45,770 bases of DNA from NCBI GenBank assembly GCA_012513365.1, contig JAAZCI010000003.1:1-45770 (forward strand), given 5' to 3'. The notes below the pieces were generated by a model. The model had not been told where the DNA came from. It searched no databases and saw only the letters and a list, made by a program, of their open reading frames with translations. The position numbers were made by a program, and so were the translations under genes. Below, piece after piece: positions 37,967 to 45,770 of this stretch; position 1 is the stretch's first letter, and each line of letters opens with the position of its first letter. This stretch comes from Lysobacteraceae bacterium. GTDB taxonomy: Bacteria; Pseudomonadota; Gammaproteobacteria; Cardiobacteriales; Wohlfahrtiimonadaceae.

Positions 37967-37978
37967 TATTGCGCAATA
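37967..37978. promoter_or_regulatory. Perfect 12-base palindrome TATTGCGCAATA upstream of aceE
   Basis: The 12 bases read identically on both strands and lie about 200 bases upstream of the aceE start codon. This is far for a simple repressor site, so it is listed only as a candidate. Confidence 0.25.
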
Positions 37979-38041
37979 TACGTCAAAGACACAATAAAAA
38001 GCACAATCGATCATCCCACAATGGGGCTTGCTTTCTATAAA

Positions 38042-38062
38042 AAAAGCGCACAATGCGCTTTT
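38042..38062 (-). terminator. Intrinsic terminator after the DUF1090 gene
   Basis: AAAAGCGCA and TGCGCTTTT form a nine-pair stem with a three-base loop, followed on the minus strand by seven T. It lies a few bases after the stop codon and insulates the downstream aceE operon. Confidence 0.88.
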
Positions 38063-38068
38063 ATCCTC

Positions 38069-38539
38069 TTAATTTTTCTTCAAAAGCTCTGCGAGCTCGG
38101 TTTCGTAGAGCTCTAAAATGGCTTTCTCTTTATTGAGTTTAAGCTCTTTTTTCGCGATTGATTCTGCTTTTCCGCTAAGACGGGCTTTTTCGAGCTCATA
38201 CTCAGCGTCAATGAGATCGCGTTTTTGCTCAAAGACTCGTTTTTGTAACGATTCGATTCGATCAACCTGTCCGTTTAATGACGTGGCTTCGGTCTCGTTT
38301 AGATCAGTATCCGATCGATCAGTTTGATAATGATGGGTACGCCCATCATTGCAATAACGGCGCGTTTTATTGAGCGCGATCTCAAGCCCCCGAATACGCT
38401 CTTGATTATTATATTTTTTTGCGTACTCAAGCTGCCTTAAAAGGTTCGCTTCTTTGTGGGCACAATCGGCCCATGATATTTGACTTAACGTGGCGAATCC
38501 GCACAATGTGCCGACGATTATCGTTCTTTTTAGGGTCAT
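38069..38539 (-). CDS. Periplasmic DUF1090 (YqjC-like) protein
   Basis: A 156-residue protein with a clear signal peptide (about 1-24, cleavage after SQISWA). Next comes the DUF1090 hallmark: Cys, an amphipathic helix (LLRQLEYAKKYNNQERIRG), then a second Cys in RRYCNDG, probably a disulfide pair. The C-terminal half is charged and likely coiled-coil (QKRVFEQKRDLIDAEYEL). E. coli YqjC is the best-known relative; its function is not established. AAGGA lies just before the ATG. It has its own terminator and is read towards aceE. Confidence 0.82.
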   Translation of the reverse strand: MTLKRTIIVGTLCGFATLSQISWADCAHKEANLLRQLEYAKKYNNQERIRGLEIALNKTRRYCNDGRTHHYQTDRSDTDLNETEATSLNGQVDRIESLQKRVFEQKRDLIDAEYELEKARLSGKAESIAKKELKLNKEKAILELYETELAELLKKN

Positions 38540-39133
38540 AATCTTCCTTCTTTTATCTGATTACGTTTCAGCCTATCGCCACACCGATCAGCCAAATAAA
38601 TTCACGCGGCACTTGGGTAAAGCACACCGTGAAATAATCCACGCTCCATTTTACATTAACTCACTGCCAAAGACTAACCTTTAAGTGTCTGAGTTTTTAA
38701 CACTATTTAACATAGCATCATTCTGGGCGATAGAAAAACCCAGCATACAGAGGGGATTTTACCGCGTTATTACGACCTTAAATTAACTTAACGGAAAGAT
38801 AGATTATTCCCAAAACGAGCAGAAAATCGATAAATATTTAGCCAGTTTTTCGTCTCTTTATGCTCCCTTTTGGCTACGCATTTGGCTTCTATTTATACCA
38901 ATTTTATAAAATCGCCATACGTACTTTTACAAAAAAGTAGCTTTATAAGACCAACAATTCCCCTAAATAGACTACGCAACTTGTGTATAATTTGGTATTG
39001 TTTCTAGATTATTAAAATTAATCCCACCTGCGCGACGATATCGCTCTACGCCCACTGATTGAATTCTCAAAATCGATCCGATTTACCGGGAAGCGAGCGC
39101 ATCAATCGTCCGCACATCGTTTTAGGACGCATC
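38540..39133. other. 594-base divergent intergenic region (DUF1090 gene / metN)
   Basis: No convincing gene. The only plus-strand frame of note, 38490-38684, lacks a ribosome binding site and a family likeness. A TATAAT at 38986-38991 is the likely -10 for metN, without a good -35, leaving a leader of about 135 bases. That leader has a small GCGA/TCGC stem. I looked for MetJ boxes and SAM-riboswitch motifs there and saw none. Confidence 0.4.
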
Positions 39134-40150
39134 ATGATTCAGATTAAGAATTTATATAAATCATACCCCTCGGGCGATCAGACGATCACCGCGCTGTCAA
39201 ACATTTCACTCGATATCCCTAAAGGGGAGATCTACGGCATTATTGGGCATTCAGGCGCAGGGAAAAGCACGTTAATCCGCTGTCTCAATCTGCTTGAACG
39301 CCCCGACAAAGGGCAAGTTATGCTCGACGATACCGACATTACTCAACTCTCATCGAAAGAGTTGATGCTCGCGCGCCGTAGCATTGGGATGATTTTCCAA
39401 CATTTTAATCTGCTCTCAAGCCAAACGATTTTTAATAACATCGCCTTCCCGCTTCGCTTGCAAAAACTCACCTCAAGCGAGATTAATCAGCGCGTCAATG
39501 AGCTTTTAGAACTAATTGGACTTACCGAGCACGCCCATAAATATCCCGCGCAACTTTCAGGTGGGCAAAAACAGCGTGTCGGGATTGCGCGCGCCATCGC
39601 TAATTCACCAAAAGTCCTCCTTTGTGACGAGGCAACTTCAGCGCTTGACCCGCAAACCACGCAATCAATTTTAGCGCTCTTAACGGACATCAATAAAAAG
39701 CTCGGGCTCACCATCGTCTTAATTACCCACGAGATGGATGTGATTAAGAGCATCTGCCATAAAGTTGCGGTGATTCACGATAGCCAAATTGTGGAAGAAG
39801 GCCCTGTGGAAGAGATTTTCCTTCATCCAAAACATCCGGTTACCCGCGATTTCATTCTCGATTCAGGGCAACAAAATGAGCTCCGTAAACATCTTGAAAC
39901 AGCGCTTTCTGAAGGGGCGAGCCTCTATCAGATTACCTATTCGGGGATGGAAACGTTTGAGCCTCATTTAAGTAACATCATCAAAAAAACCGATATCGAT
40001 TTCTCGATTTTCTCGGGCAATATTAGCCACATTCGTGATCTTCCCTACGGACAACTAGTGATCTCGATTAAAGGTGATGATGCGAAAAAGGCACAAGTGT
40101 TAAAAGAGTTTGAAGCCCGCGATATTAGCGCCCTTGAGATTCATCTCTAA
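39134..40150 (+). CDS. metN: Methionine-type ABC transporter ATPase MetN
   Basis: ATPase subunit that powers D/L-methionine uptake with MetI and MetQ. The 338-residue product (E. coli 343) has Walker A GHSGAGKST (38-46), signature LSGGQKQ (141-147), Walker B VLLCDE (161-166) and H-loop His199. The C-terminal 100 residues form the NIL domain that mediates substrate feedback. The ATG at 39134 has AGGA six bases upstream; the open frame extends 75 bases further without a site. No metI or metQ is nearby. The next gene, 32 bases on, is diaminopimelate dehydrogenase. Confidence 0.93.
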   Translation: MIQIKNLYKSYPSGDQTITALSNISLDIPKGEIYGIIGHSGAGKSTLIRCLNLLERPDKGQVMLDDTDITQLSSKELMLARRSIGMIFQHFNLLSSQTIFNNIAFPLRLQKLTSSEINQRVNELLELIGLTEHAHKYPAQLSGGQKQRVGIARAIANSPKVLLCDEATSALDPQTTQSILALLTDINKKLGLTIVLITHEMDVIKSICHKVAVIHDSQIVEEGPVEEIFLHPKHPVTRDFILDSGQQNELRKHLETALSEGASLYQITYSGMETFEPHLSNIIKKTDIDFSIFSGNISHIRDLPYGQLVISIKGDDAKKAQVLKEFEARDISALEIHL

Positions 40151-40182
40151 TCTAAACATACCTATTATATAAAGGAGACTTC

Positions 40183-41073
40183 ATGAGCACGATTCATGCT
40201 GCCGTCGTCGGTTTTGGTAACATTGGCCGTTACGTTATCGACGCACTCGAAGCCAGTTCTGATTTCACTGTGGCGGGGATTGTCCGCCGTACCGCAACGC
40301 CGATCGAGGGATTAAACTACCCGATCGTTACCGATATTCGCGATCTGCCAAAAATGGATGTGGCCATTTTATGCGTACCGAGCCGCCATATTCCCGCATA
40401 CGCTAAAGAGATGCTCGCCCTTGGCATTAATACCGTTGATAGTTTTGATATTCATAGCGATATCGCAGGCCTTCGCCGCGAGCTTGAAACGGTCGCGAAA
40501 GCCCATAACGTGAGCGCGGTAATCTCCGCTGGTTGGGACCCGGGTACCGACTCCATTTTACGCGCGATCTTTTTAGCCGCAGCACCGAAAGGCATCACCT
40601 ATACCAACTTTGGCCCGGGCATGAGTATGGGGCATTCAACGGCAGTGAAATCATTTGAAGGGGTCAAAGATGCGCTTTCAATCACCATTCCGACCGGCAC
40701 CGGCGTTCATCGTCGCCTTGTCTATATTGAAGTGGAAGAGGGCGCGAGCTTCGAGAGCATCAAAACCACTATCTTAAATGATGATTACTTCAAAAATGAT
40801 GAGTGCATTATTAAAGAAGTGGAGAATGTCGATGAGCTCAAAGATGCCGGCCACGGCGTCAATATCGTGCGTAAAGGAGTTTCTGGAAAAACGCAAAATC
40901 AGCTCTTTGAATTTGATATGCGCGTTAATAACCCAGCACTCACCGCACAAATCCTTGTTTCATCGGCACGAGCGGCAACGAAACAAGCGCCCGGCGCTTA
41001 CACCATGATCGAAATTCCATTAATTGACCTTCTTCCTGGAAATCGAGATGACCTTATCGCACAATTGGTGTAA
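40183..41073 (+). CDS. ddh: meso-diaminopimelate D-dehydrogenase
   Basis: NADP-dependent enzyme that makes meso-diaminopimelate directly from tetrahydrodipicolinate and ammonia, a one-step lysine/peptidoglycan route. The 296-residue product has the Rossmann motif GFGNIG (10-15) and the family stretches SAGWDPGTDS (115-124) and GPGMSMGHS (144-152). AAAGGAG precedes the ATG. It is probably co-transcribed with metN. The enzyme is sporadic in gammaproteobacteria, where the succinylase route dominates, so acquisition by transfer is plausible. Confidence 0.95.
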   Translation: MSTIHAAVVGFGNIGRYVIDALEASSDFTVAGIVRRTATPIEGLNYPIVTDIRDLPKMDVAILCVPSRHIPAYAKEMLALGINTVDSFDIHSDIAGLRRELETVAKAHNVSAVISAGWDPGTDSILRAIFLAAAPKGITYTNFGPGMSMGHSTAVKSFEGVKDALSITIPTGTGVHRRLVYIEVEEGASFESIKTTILNDDYFKNDECIIKEVENVDELKDAGHGVNIVRKGVSGKTQNQLFEFDMRVNNPALTAQILVSSARAATKQAPGAYTMIEIPLIDLLPGNRDDLIAQLV

Positions 41074-41245
41074 AATAGTGCAACCTTTCAAACCGAACTA
41101 GCTACAGATTAAACGATTGACTTTTGAATAAGTATTGACAAATCTTAAAAAAAAGTTGATCATATGAGATTAGTTGAATTTTATTCATGACGACAGCCTA
41201 GACTGTACGCATTAACTTAATTAGATTTATTACTGGAGTATTACC

Positions 41246-41509
41246 TTGGCAAATACAGCACAAGCAAGAAAACGAGTTCGTCAAGCGGTTAAAAGCCACG
41301 CCGCAAACGCATCATACCGCTCAATGACAAGAACCTACGTTAAAAAAACTATCAAAGCAATTAACAGCAATGATAAAGAAGCTGCGAACAAAGCACTCGT
41401 TCAAGCTCAAAGCGCGCTTGACCGTTCTGTTAAACGTGGCCTTATCCACAAGAACAAAGTAGCTCGTCTCGTTAGCCGTTTAAATGCACAAATTAAAGCA
41501 ATCGCTTAA
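41246..41509 (+). CDS. rpsT: 30S ribosomal protein S20, UUG start
   Basis: Small-subunit protein bound to the 5' and 3' minor domains of 16S rRNA. The 87-residue product (first residue read as Met) begins MANTAQARKRVRQAVKSH, typical of S20. The start codon is TTG at 41246, with GGAG seven bases upstream; no ATG fits. E. coli rpsT also starts with UUG, which is needed for its autoregulation, so the same control may apply. A TTGACA at 41135 could be a -35 but I saw no matching -10. A strong terminator follows. Confidence 0.97.
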   Translation: MANTAQARKRVRQAVKSHAANASYRSMTRTYVKKTIKAINSNDKEAANKALVQAQSALDRSVKRGLIHKNKVARLVSRLNAQIKAIA

Positions 41510-41552
41510 TTTGTTGTAAAACGCTAGACGCGAAACGGCACACGTTTCAAAG

Positions 41553-41586
41553 CCCCAAACAAAGTAATTTGTTCTGGGGTTTTTTA
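41553..41586 (+). terminator. Intrinsic terminator after rpsT
   Basis: CCCCA-AACAAA pairs with TTTGTT-C-TGGGG (one bulged C) and is followed by seven T. It lies about 44 bases after the stop codon. Confidence 0.88.
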
Positions 41587-41660
41587 TTCCCCGTCATTAC
41601 ATTATCTATCCCCCTAGTTTCCTCTCCTTTCCCCTAGTTTCATGAGTCATTTTATGGAAC

Positions 41661-41693
41661 AAAAAAATACCTGAGCATTTTTCAATACTCAGG
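41661..41693 (-). terminator. Intrinsic terminator after the PAS genes
   Basis: CCTGAGTATT and AATGCTCAGG (minus strand, one G-U pair) form a ten-pair stem with loop GAAA, followed by TATTTTTTT. It ends the tandem PAS gene unit, facing the rpsT terminator. Confidence 0.88.
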
Positions 41694-41742
41694 CATCTCA
41701 TCAATCTGGTTGAACGGTTGTTTATCGTTTATAAAACAAACC

Positions 41743-42261
41743 CTATAAAACAACTTCCCCTGAATGGATTTTACCAATCAAGTCTAAGGTCTCTTCCACT
41801 TTATCTCGCGCTGGCTTACGGCGAACCGACGTATATGCCGAGAGTTTTCCATCAATAAAACATGGATTTACCGATGCATATACCCAATAATAACGGCCAT
41901 CTTTACGGAGATTTTTTACATATCCGTACCAAGGTTTACCGCTTGAGATGGTATCCCACATCTGTTTAAAGATAACACCGGGAACGTCGGGGTGACGCAA
42001 GATTGAGTGAGCAGAGCCGACAAGTTCTTCTTCAGAATACGCAGACATATCCACGAATGCTTTATTGGCATGCGTGATTCTGCCGGAAAGATCGGTACGG
42101 GAGACGATTAAACGGCCGTCAGGATAAGGGACCTCCTCATCGACAACATAGATACGACGGGCATCCCCATCATAATACGTTAATTCCATCTCTTCATACT
42201 CAGCGCCCTCGGGTAGGTCTGTGATTTCCATATCAGGCAACATTTTTTTATTCTCACTCAT
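41743..42261 (-). CDS. Stand-alone Aer-like PAS domain protein (copy 1)
   Basis: A 172-residue soluble protein consisting of one PAS domain (about 40-150) with short tails. It matches the FAD-binding PAS of the aerotaxis receptor Aer: ITHANKAFVDMS, RHPD (89-92), MW (101-102), KPWYGYVKNLRKDG and YWVYASVNP. The Aer Arg-His-Asp-Trp positions are kept, so flavin binding and redox or oxygen sensing are likely. There is no transmembrane helix, HAMP or methyl-accepting output domain. It is about two thirds identical to the next PAS gene upstream. Confidence 0.85.
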   Translation of the reverse strand: MSENKKMLPDMEITDLPEGAEYEEMELTYYDGDARRIYVVDEEVPYPDGRLIVSRTDLSGRITHANKAFVDMSAYSEEELVGSAHSILRHPDVPGVIFKQMWDTISSGKPWYGYVKNLRKDGRYYWVYASVNPCFIDGKLSAYTSVRRKPARDKVEETLDLIGKIHSGEVVL

Positions 42262-42386
42262 ATCTTCATCCTATCTATCGAATATGTTGAATAAAATTTA
42301 GTGTATCACGACTATAATCTGAATGAAACATAGCCAATTAATATTTCAGAGGAGTTCAATTAAGATCAATAAAGCGTTAAATTTAG

Positions 42387-42881
42387 TTATGCATTCTCAG
42401 CATTTAAACGCTTAATCAGTTCAATTGTCTCTTCCACTTTTTCACGCGATGGTTTACGGCGCACAGAGGTGACCGCTTTTAGCTCGCCATCAACATAGGT
42501 TGCATTCACGGACGCATATACCCAGTAGTAACGACCATCTTTACATAAGTTTTTGACATAACCGTACCAAGGTTTATTGGCCTTGATGTGATCCCACATA
42601 TCTTTAAAGATCGCGGACGGTACATCAGGATGGCGAAGCACACAGTGTGGCATGCCAATTAATTCATCTCGCTCATAGCCTGAGATATCTACGAATGCCT
42701 TGTTCGCTTGTGTGATCACCCCTTCTGGATTGGTGCGCGACACAATCAAACGGCCTGTAGGATAAGGAACCTCTTCGTCTACAACGTACACCTTACGCTC
42801 TTGACCACCGTAATATTTCATTGTGATCTCTTTTGCATTGGGCGCGATACACGCAAGGTCCATATCTGGAATCTCAATCAT
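42387..42881 (-). CDS. Stand-alone Aer-like PAS domain protein (copy 2)
   Basis: A 164-residue paralogue of the neighbouring PAS protein. It has the same YVVDEEVPYP-GRLIVSRT lead-in and Aer-type core: ITQANKAFVDISGY, RHPD (83-86), MW (104-105), KPWYGYVKNL and YWVYASVN. By my hand alignment about 91 of 138 residues are identical, so the pair arose by tandem duplication. Cys120-type changes (KNLC rather than KNLR) and the shorter N terminus show divergence. It lacks any output domain, so it may act on a separate partner. Confidence 0.85.
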   Translation of the reverse strand: MIEIPDMDLACIAPNAKEITMKYYGGQERKVYVVDEEVPYPTGRLIVSRTNPEGVITQANKAFVDISGYERDELIGMPHCVLRHPDVPSAIFKDMWDHIKANKPWYGYVKNLCKDGRYYWVYASVNATYVDGELKAVTSVRRKPSREKVEETIELIKRLNAENA

Positions 42882-42918
42882 AAAAATTTTACCTCTCTAC
42901 CTTTTCTAAACGGGGTGA

Positions 42919-43473
42919 TTAACGAATTCGTTGACCGGTTTTTAGGTCGTCGATACGCGTTGAACGGCTCAATGTTCCGACGCTTCCCGCTAAAACACCC
43001 GCAATATCACTCTTAAATAGATTAACAATCGCCTCAGCACTCTTAAGCGGTGCTTCACGACTAATATTGGCGCTCGTTGAGACAATTGCCCCGCCGAAAC
43101 GCTCACATAATGAATGCGCAAGTGGATGGCTTGTGATACGGATCGCAAGCGATTCAAATTGCCCCGAAAGATACCGTGGACACTGCTCCGAAATCGGAAC
43201 AATCCAGGTATAGCGATAATCGCCCTCGGTTGCATTCATAATTTTTGCCTCTTCATCCTCGGATAATGGCTTTAGCCACGGTTTAATTCGCGCAAGCGAA
43301 TCCGCCATAACAATGAATCCCTTCTCTTCTGGACGCTTTTTAAGATCCAAAAGGGCGCGGACCGCAGCTTCATTTGCCGCATCGGCCGCAAGTCCAAAGA
43401 CCCCTTCCGTGGGGTGCGCAATAATCTGCCCTGCTTTAAGCGCAGCAGCTGCTTCATCTAAATCTAACATCAT
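42919..43473 (-). CDS. tsaC: Threonylcarbamoyl-AMP synthase, TsaC/YrdC type
   Basis: Makes threonylcarbamoyl-AMP from threonine, bicarbonate and ATP, the first step of the t6A37 tRNA modification. The 184-residue product has the family motifs AHPTEGVFGLAAD, LKKRPEEKGFIV, SLAIRITSHPLA and VSTSANISREAP. Length fits the short TsaC form (E. coli 190) without the Sua5 C-terminal domain. The start ATGATG (43473/43470) overlaps the pit stop codon, and no good ribosome binding site is visible, so translation is probably coupled to pit. The frame extends upstream inside pit but that part is not family-like. Confidence 0.92.
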   Translation of the reverse strand: MMLDLDEAAAALKAGQIIAHPTEGVFGLAADAANEAAVRALLDLKKRPEEKGFIVMADSLARIKPWLKPLSEDEEAKIMNATEGDYRYTWIVPISEQCPRYLSGQFESLAIRITSHPLAHSLCERFGGAIVSTSANISREAPLKSAEAIVNLFKSDIAGVLAGSVGTLSRSTRIDDLKTGQRIR

Positions 43474-44948
43474 ACAAACAATGCGGTTCCTAAATAGTAG
43501 AGTCCAAACGACAAACCTGTGGAAACAGGCAGCGTTAGAATCCACGCAATTAAAATATTTTTCACCGTCGATTTTTGTAATCCCGCTTTGTTCGCCACCA
43601 TCGTTCCCGCAACGGAGCTCGATAGAATGTGCGTTGTTGATACGGGGAAGCCTAAATGGCTCGCTGAGGCAATCGCAACCCCCGATACAATCTGCGCACT
43701 TAATCCTTGCGCGTAGGTCATATCTTTTTTACCGATCTTACCGCCAACGGTTTCAACCACACGTCGCCAGCCGATCATCGTTCCTGAACCTAACGCCATC
43801 GCCACCGCAACAATCACCCAAAATGGCGCATATTGCGTCGTTTTCGTTAAGTCTTGAGCAATTGAATGGTACGATTTACGATAGTTTTCGGGAATCTCTT
43901 TGGAAGACTCAAGCGTTTTTGCAACGCTCGCTAAACACATCACCTCATTACGCACCGCCCAACGCTGATCCACATCAAGCGCATCGTAATCGTGCACGCC
44001 TTCTAAAATATTCATCAATTTTGCTGCGTGAACGTCCACTTCAGACATTTCACAGGAGAAAAGCTGCTCTTCCCCTTTTATAATCTGCTCTTTTTCACCG
44101 GCAGGAAAGATCGAATCGATCGTCTTTTGATTGGCGTGATAATACTCAATCATATGCTCCGCCGCTGCCCGCGTTTGCCCAATTTCAAAGGCACTTGAAT
44201 TCATATCTAAGACAAATTTTGCCGGCATTAAACTAAAGAGCACCAGCATCACAAGCCCAATCCCTTTCTGCCCATCATTTTGTCCATGAGCATAACTCAT
44301 GCCGAGCGCTGAACAGATCAGCCAAAAACGGGGCCAAAATGGAGGGCGTTTGCGTTTTTCAATCACGTGGCGCTGATAAGGCGTTTTGTGAATGTAGCTT
44401 TTCGGTTTCCATTTAAGGAAAAAGAGGAGCAATAAACCCGCAAGCCCCGCCCCAATAATGGGCGAGAAGAGGAGCGACTCAAATACACCCATCGCTTTTG
44501 ACCAGTTCACTCCCACAAAAATGGAGCGATCGGTCATAAGCGCGTTTGCAAGACCCACCCCTAAAATGGATCCAATTAAGGTGTGGGAACTTGATGCCGG
44601 AATCCCGAAATACCAAGTTCCCAAGTTCCAAATTAATGCCGATATCAATAATGAAAAGACCATGACGATGCCTTTCACCGATGATGCACTTGCTAAAAGG
44701 TCCATCGGCAGGAGGTTGACGATCGCATAGGCAACCCCAAGTCCTCCTAAAAGAACGCCTAAGAAGTTAAAGATACCTGATAAGAATACAGCCATCCGTG
44801 GCTTCATTGATTTCGTGTAGATGACGGTTGCGACCGCATTGGCCGTATCATGAAATCCATTAACAAACTCAAATGCGAGTACCAACCCAATCGAGAAAAT
44901 GAGTACGACTGCTACCGAAAAATCCAATCCCTGAAATAAATCAAACAT
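43470..44948 (-). CDS. pit: Low-affinity inorganic phosphate transporter, Pit family
   Basis: Proton-coupled transporter of neutral metal-phosphate. The 492-residue product (E. coli PitA 499) has the two inverted PHO4 repeats: FVNGFHDTANAVATVIYT near the N terminus and GFPVSTTHILSSSVAGTM near the C terminus. A soluble central stretch (about 250-370) separates the membrane blocks. The ATG at 44948 is preferred over a TTG at 44951. It overlaps tsaC by four bases downstream and lies 35 bases after the glutathione reductase gene. Confidence 0.96.
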   Translation of the reverse strand: MFDLFQGLDFSVAVVLIFSIGLVLAFEFVNGFHDTANAVATVIYTKSMKPRMAVFLSGIFNFLGVLLGGLGVAYAIVNLLPMDLLASASSVKGIVMVFSLLISALIWNLGTWYFGIPASSSHTLIGSILGVGLANALMTDRSIFVGVNWSKAMGVFESLLFSPIIGAGLAGLLLLFFLKWKPKSYIHKTPYQRHVIEKRKRPPFWPRFWLICSALGMSYAHGQNDGQKGIGLVMLVLFSLMPAKFVLDMNSSAFEIGQTRAAAEHMIEYYHANQKTIDSIFPAGEKEQIIKGEEQLFSCEMSEVDVHAAKLMNILEGVHDYDALDVDQRWAVRNEVMCLASVAKTLESSKEIPENYRKSYHSIAQDLTKTTQYAPFWVIVAVAMALGSGTMIGWRRVVETVGGKIGKKDMTYAQGLSAQIVSGVAIASASHLGFPVSTTHILSSSVAGTMVANKAGLQKSTVKNILIAWILTLPVSTGLSFGLYYLGTALFV

Positions 44949-44983
44949 CAATTAGTCTCTACAAAATTTTAATCGGCTTTCCG

Positions 44984-45770
44984 CTAACGAAGCGTTGAAA
45001 GTTCTTCCGCTGAAGTTGGGTGAAGTGCAACAGTGTCATTAAAATCTTGACGAGTTGCCCCCATGTTAACGGCTACCGCGAATCCTTGCAGCATCTCGTC
45101 AACTTGCGGACCATACATATGAATGCCCACGATCTTCTCATCGCGCCCTTCACAGATCATTTTCATCGCCGTTTTTACCGGATGATCGCTAAAGGTTGAG
45201 TACATTGAGGTAAATGAAGTGGTGTAGATTTTAAGATTCTCTTCACCATATTTCTCAATCGCTTCTTGCTCAGTTAAACCGACCGTTCCGATGGCAGGAT
45301 GGCTAAAGACGATACTCGCAATATTTTCATATTTGAGGAAACGCCCTTCCATACCACCATACATACGATCGGCCATACGGCGCGCCGCTGCAATCGCAAC
45401 CGGCGTTAATGGGAATTTACCGGTGATATCACCCACCGCGTAGATGCCTTTCACGTTGGTTTCTTGGAATTCATCGGTCGAGATTGAATCATCATCATTA
45501 ATCACAACGTCGGTATTTTCGAGTCCAATATTACGTGTATTGAGTCCGCGACCAATCGCCCAAATTAAGAGATCCGCTTCAACGGTATCGCCTTTTTTCG
45601 TGGTGATGGTAAGTGAACCATCGGCGTTCTTCTCCACTTTTTCCACTTCACTGTGGCGATGGAGATTGACGCTCTTTTCAAGCTCTTCTTCTAAATGCTC
45701 GGTAACAAATGGGTCAAATGAACGCAGCACCATTTCACGGCGACAAAGAAGATGCGACTCAACGCCAAAC
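44984..45770 (-). CDS. gor: Glutathione reductase, C-terminal part
   Basis: Flavoenzyme reducing glutathione disulfide with NADPH. The visible 261 codons run off the right edge and cover part of the NADPH domain, the central domain and the whole dimerisation domain. The in-view segments [54 protein letters not shown] and the C-terminal [12 protein letters not shown] follow the Gor pattern, with the catalytic His-Glu in HPTSAEE. The CVNVGC redox motif lies outside the window. Trypanothione-type or generic disulfide reductases are less likely. Confidence 0.9.
   Translation of the reverse strand, partial: FGVESHLLCRREMVLRSFDPFVTEHLEEELEKSVNLHRHSEVEKVEKNADGSLTITTKKGDTVEADLLIWAIGRGLNTRNIGLENTDVVINDDDSISTDEFQETNVKGIYAVGDITGKFPLTPVAIAAARRMADRMYGGMEGRFLKYENIASIVFSHPAIGTVGLTEQEAIEKYGEENLKIYTTSFTSMYSTFSDHPVKTAMKMICEGRDEKIVGIHMYGPQVDEMLQGFAVAVNMGATRQDFNDTVALHPTSAEELSTLR

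Larger units (their letters stand above)
37764..38068. other. aceE upstream region with candidate control sites
   Basis: No gene seen. On the minus strand a perfect TATAAT (37826-37821) is the best -10 candidate for aceE, though its -35 is poor. Upstream lie two palindromes (37880-37891 and 37967-37978). The DUF1090 gene terminator fills 38042-38062. I did not see a PdhR-type box. Confidence 0.4.

Noticed and set aside
38490-38684. 64-codon plus-strand frame near the DUF1090 gene
   Set aside because: Overlaps that gene antisense, with no ribosome binding site or recognisable motif.
38992-39133. Possible SAM riboswitch or MetJ box before metN
   Set aside because: Neither the SAM-I core nor AGACGTCT-like repeats could be found in the leader.
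41135-41168. TTGACA upstream of rpsT as a full promoter
   Set aside because: The nearest TATGAG is 22 bases away, too far for a normal -10.
43313-44083. 256-codon plus-strand open frame opposite tsaC and pit
   Set aside because: Low-complexity Ser/Arg/Pro-rich translation antisense to two well-supported genes; no ribosome binding site.

Overview
This window reads as chromosomal DNA of a moderately AT-rich Gram-negative bacterium, most likely a gammaproteobacterium. Supporting signs are a long zinc-less S14, an EF-Tu linked to rpsJ, a PitA-type phosphate transporter, an Aer-type PAS family, a type IV minor-pilin cluster, and an AceE-type pyruvate dehydrogenase operon with a lipoyl-bearing LpdA. 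My guess at the order (Cardiobacteriales; Ignatzschineria/Wohlfahrtiimonas-like) is only an impression. No rRNA, tRNA, CRISPR array, insertion sequence or prophage was seen.

Left edge to 22.1 kb, all on the minus strand. Transcription runs right to left through the str cluster (rpsL, rpsG, fusA, tuf), the S10 operon (rpsJ to rpsQ), the spc operon (rplN to rpmJ, with secY) and the alpha operon (rpsM, rpsK, rpsD, rpoA, rplQ). An intrinsic terminator follows, then ileS, lspA and the start of a probable carbonic anhydrase. The protein genes are ordinary, but the spaces between them carry control signals. These are a consensus promoter directly followed by a hairpin before rpsL, a nested terminator/promoter/boxA element between fusA and tuf, two hairpins between rplX and rplE, and a promoter between rpmJ and rpsM.

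22.2 to 25.5 kb, minus strand. Three overlapping genes encode pilin-like membrane proteins in the order PilV-, PilW-, PilX-like, followed by fdhD. All three lack the glutamate normally found at position 5 of the mature pilin.

25.6 to 31.4 kb. A YdhR-like protein (minus), rplU-rpmA-obgE (plus), an NSS-family sodium symporter (minus), a CoA-type Nudix hydrolase (plus) and a 37-kDa nucleoid-associated protein (minus), most bounded by clear terminators.

31.4 to 38.5 kb, minus strand. The pyruvate dehydrogenase operon aceE-aceF-lpdA, with three closely similar lipoyl domains spread over AceF and LpdA, preceded by a small periplasmic DUF1090 protein.

39.1 to 41.5 kb, plus strand. A MetN ATPase without its permease or binding protein, paired with meso-diaminopimelate dehydrogenase, then rpsT with a UUG start.

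41.7 kb to the right edge, minus strand. Two tandem stand-alone Aer-like PAS proteins, a TsaC-type tRNA-modification protein overlapping a Pit phosphate transporter, and the C-terminal part of glutathione reductase running off the edge.

Most genes are housekeeping. The points most worth a second look are the fusA-tuf control element, the Glu5-less minor pilins, the paired PAS-only proteins and the metN-ddh pairing.
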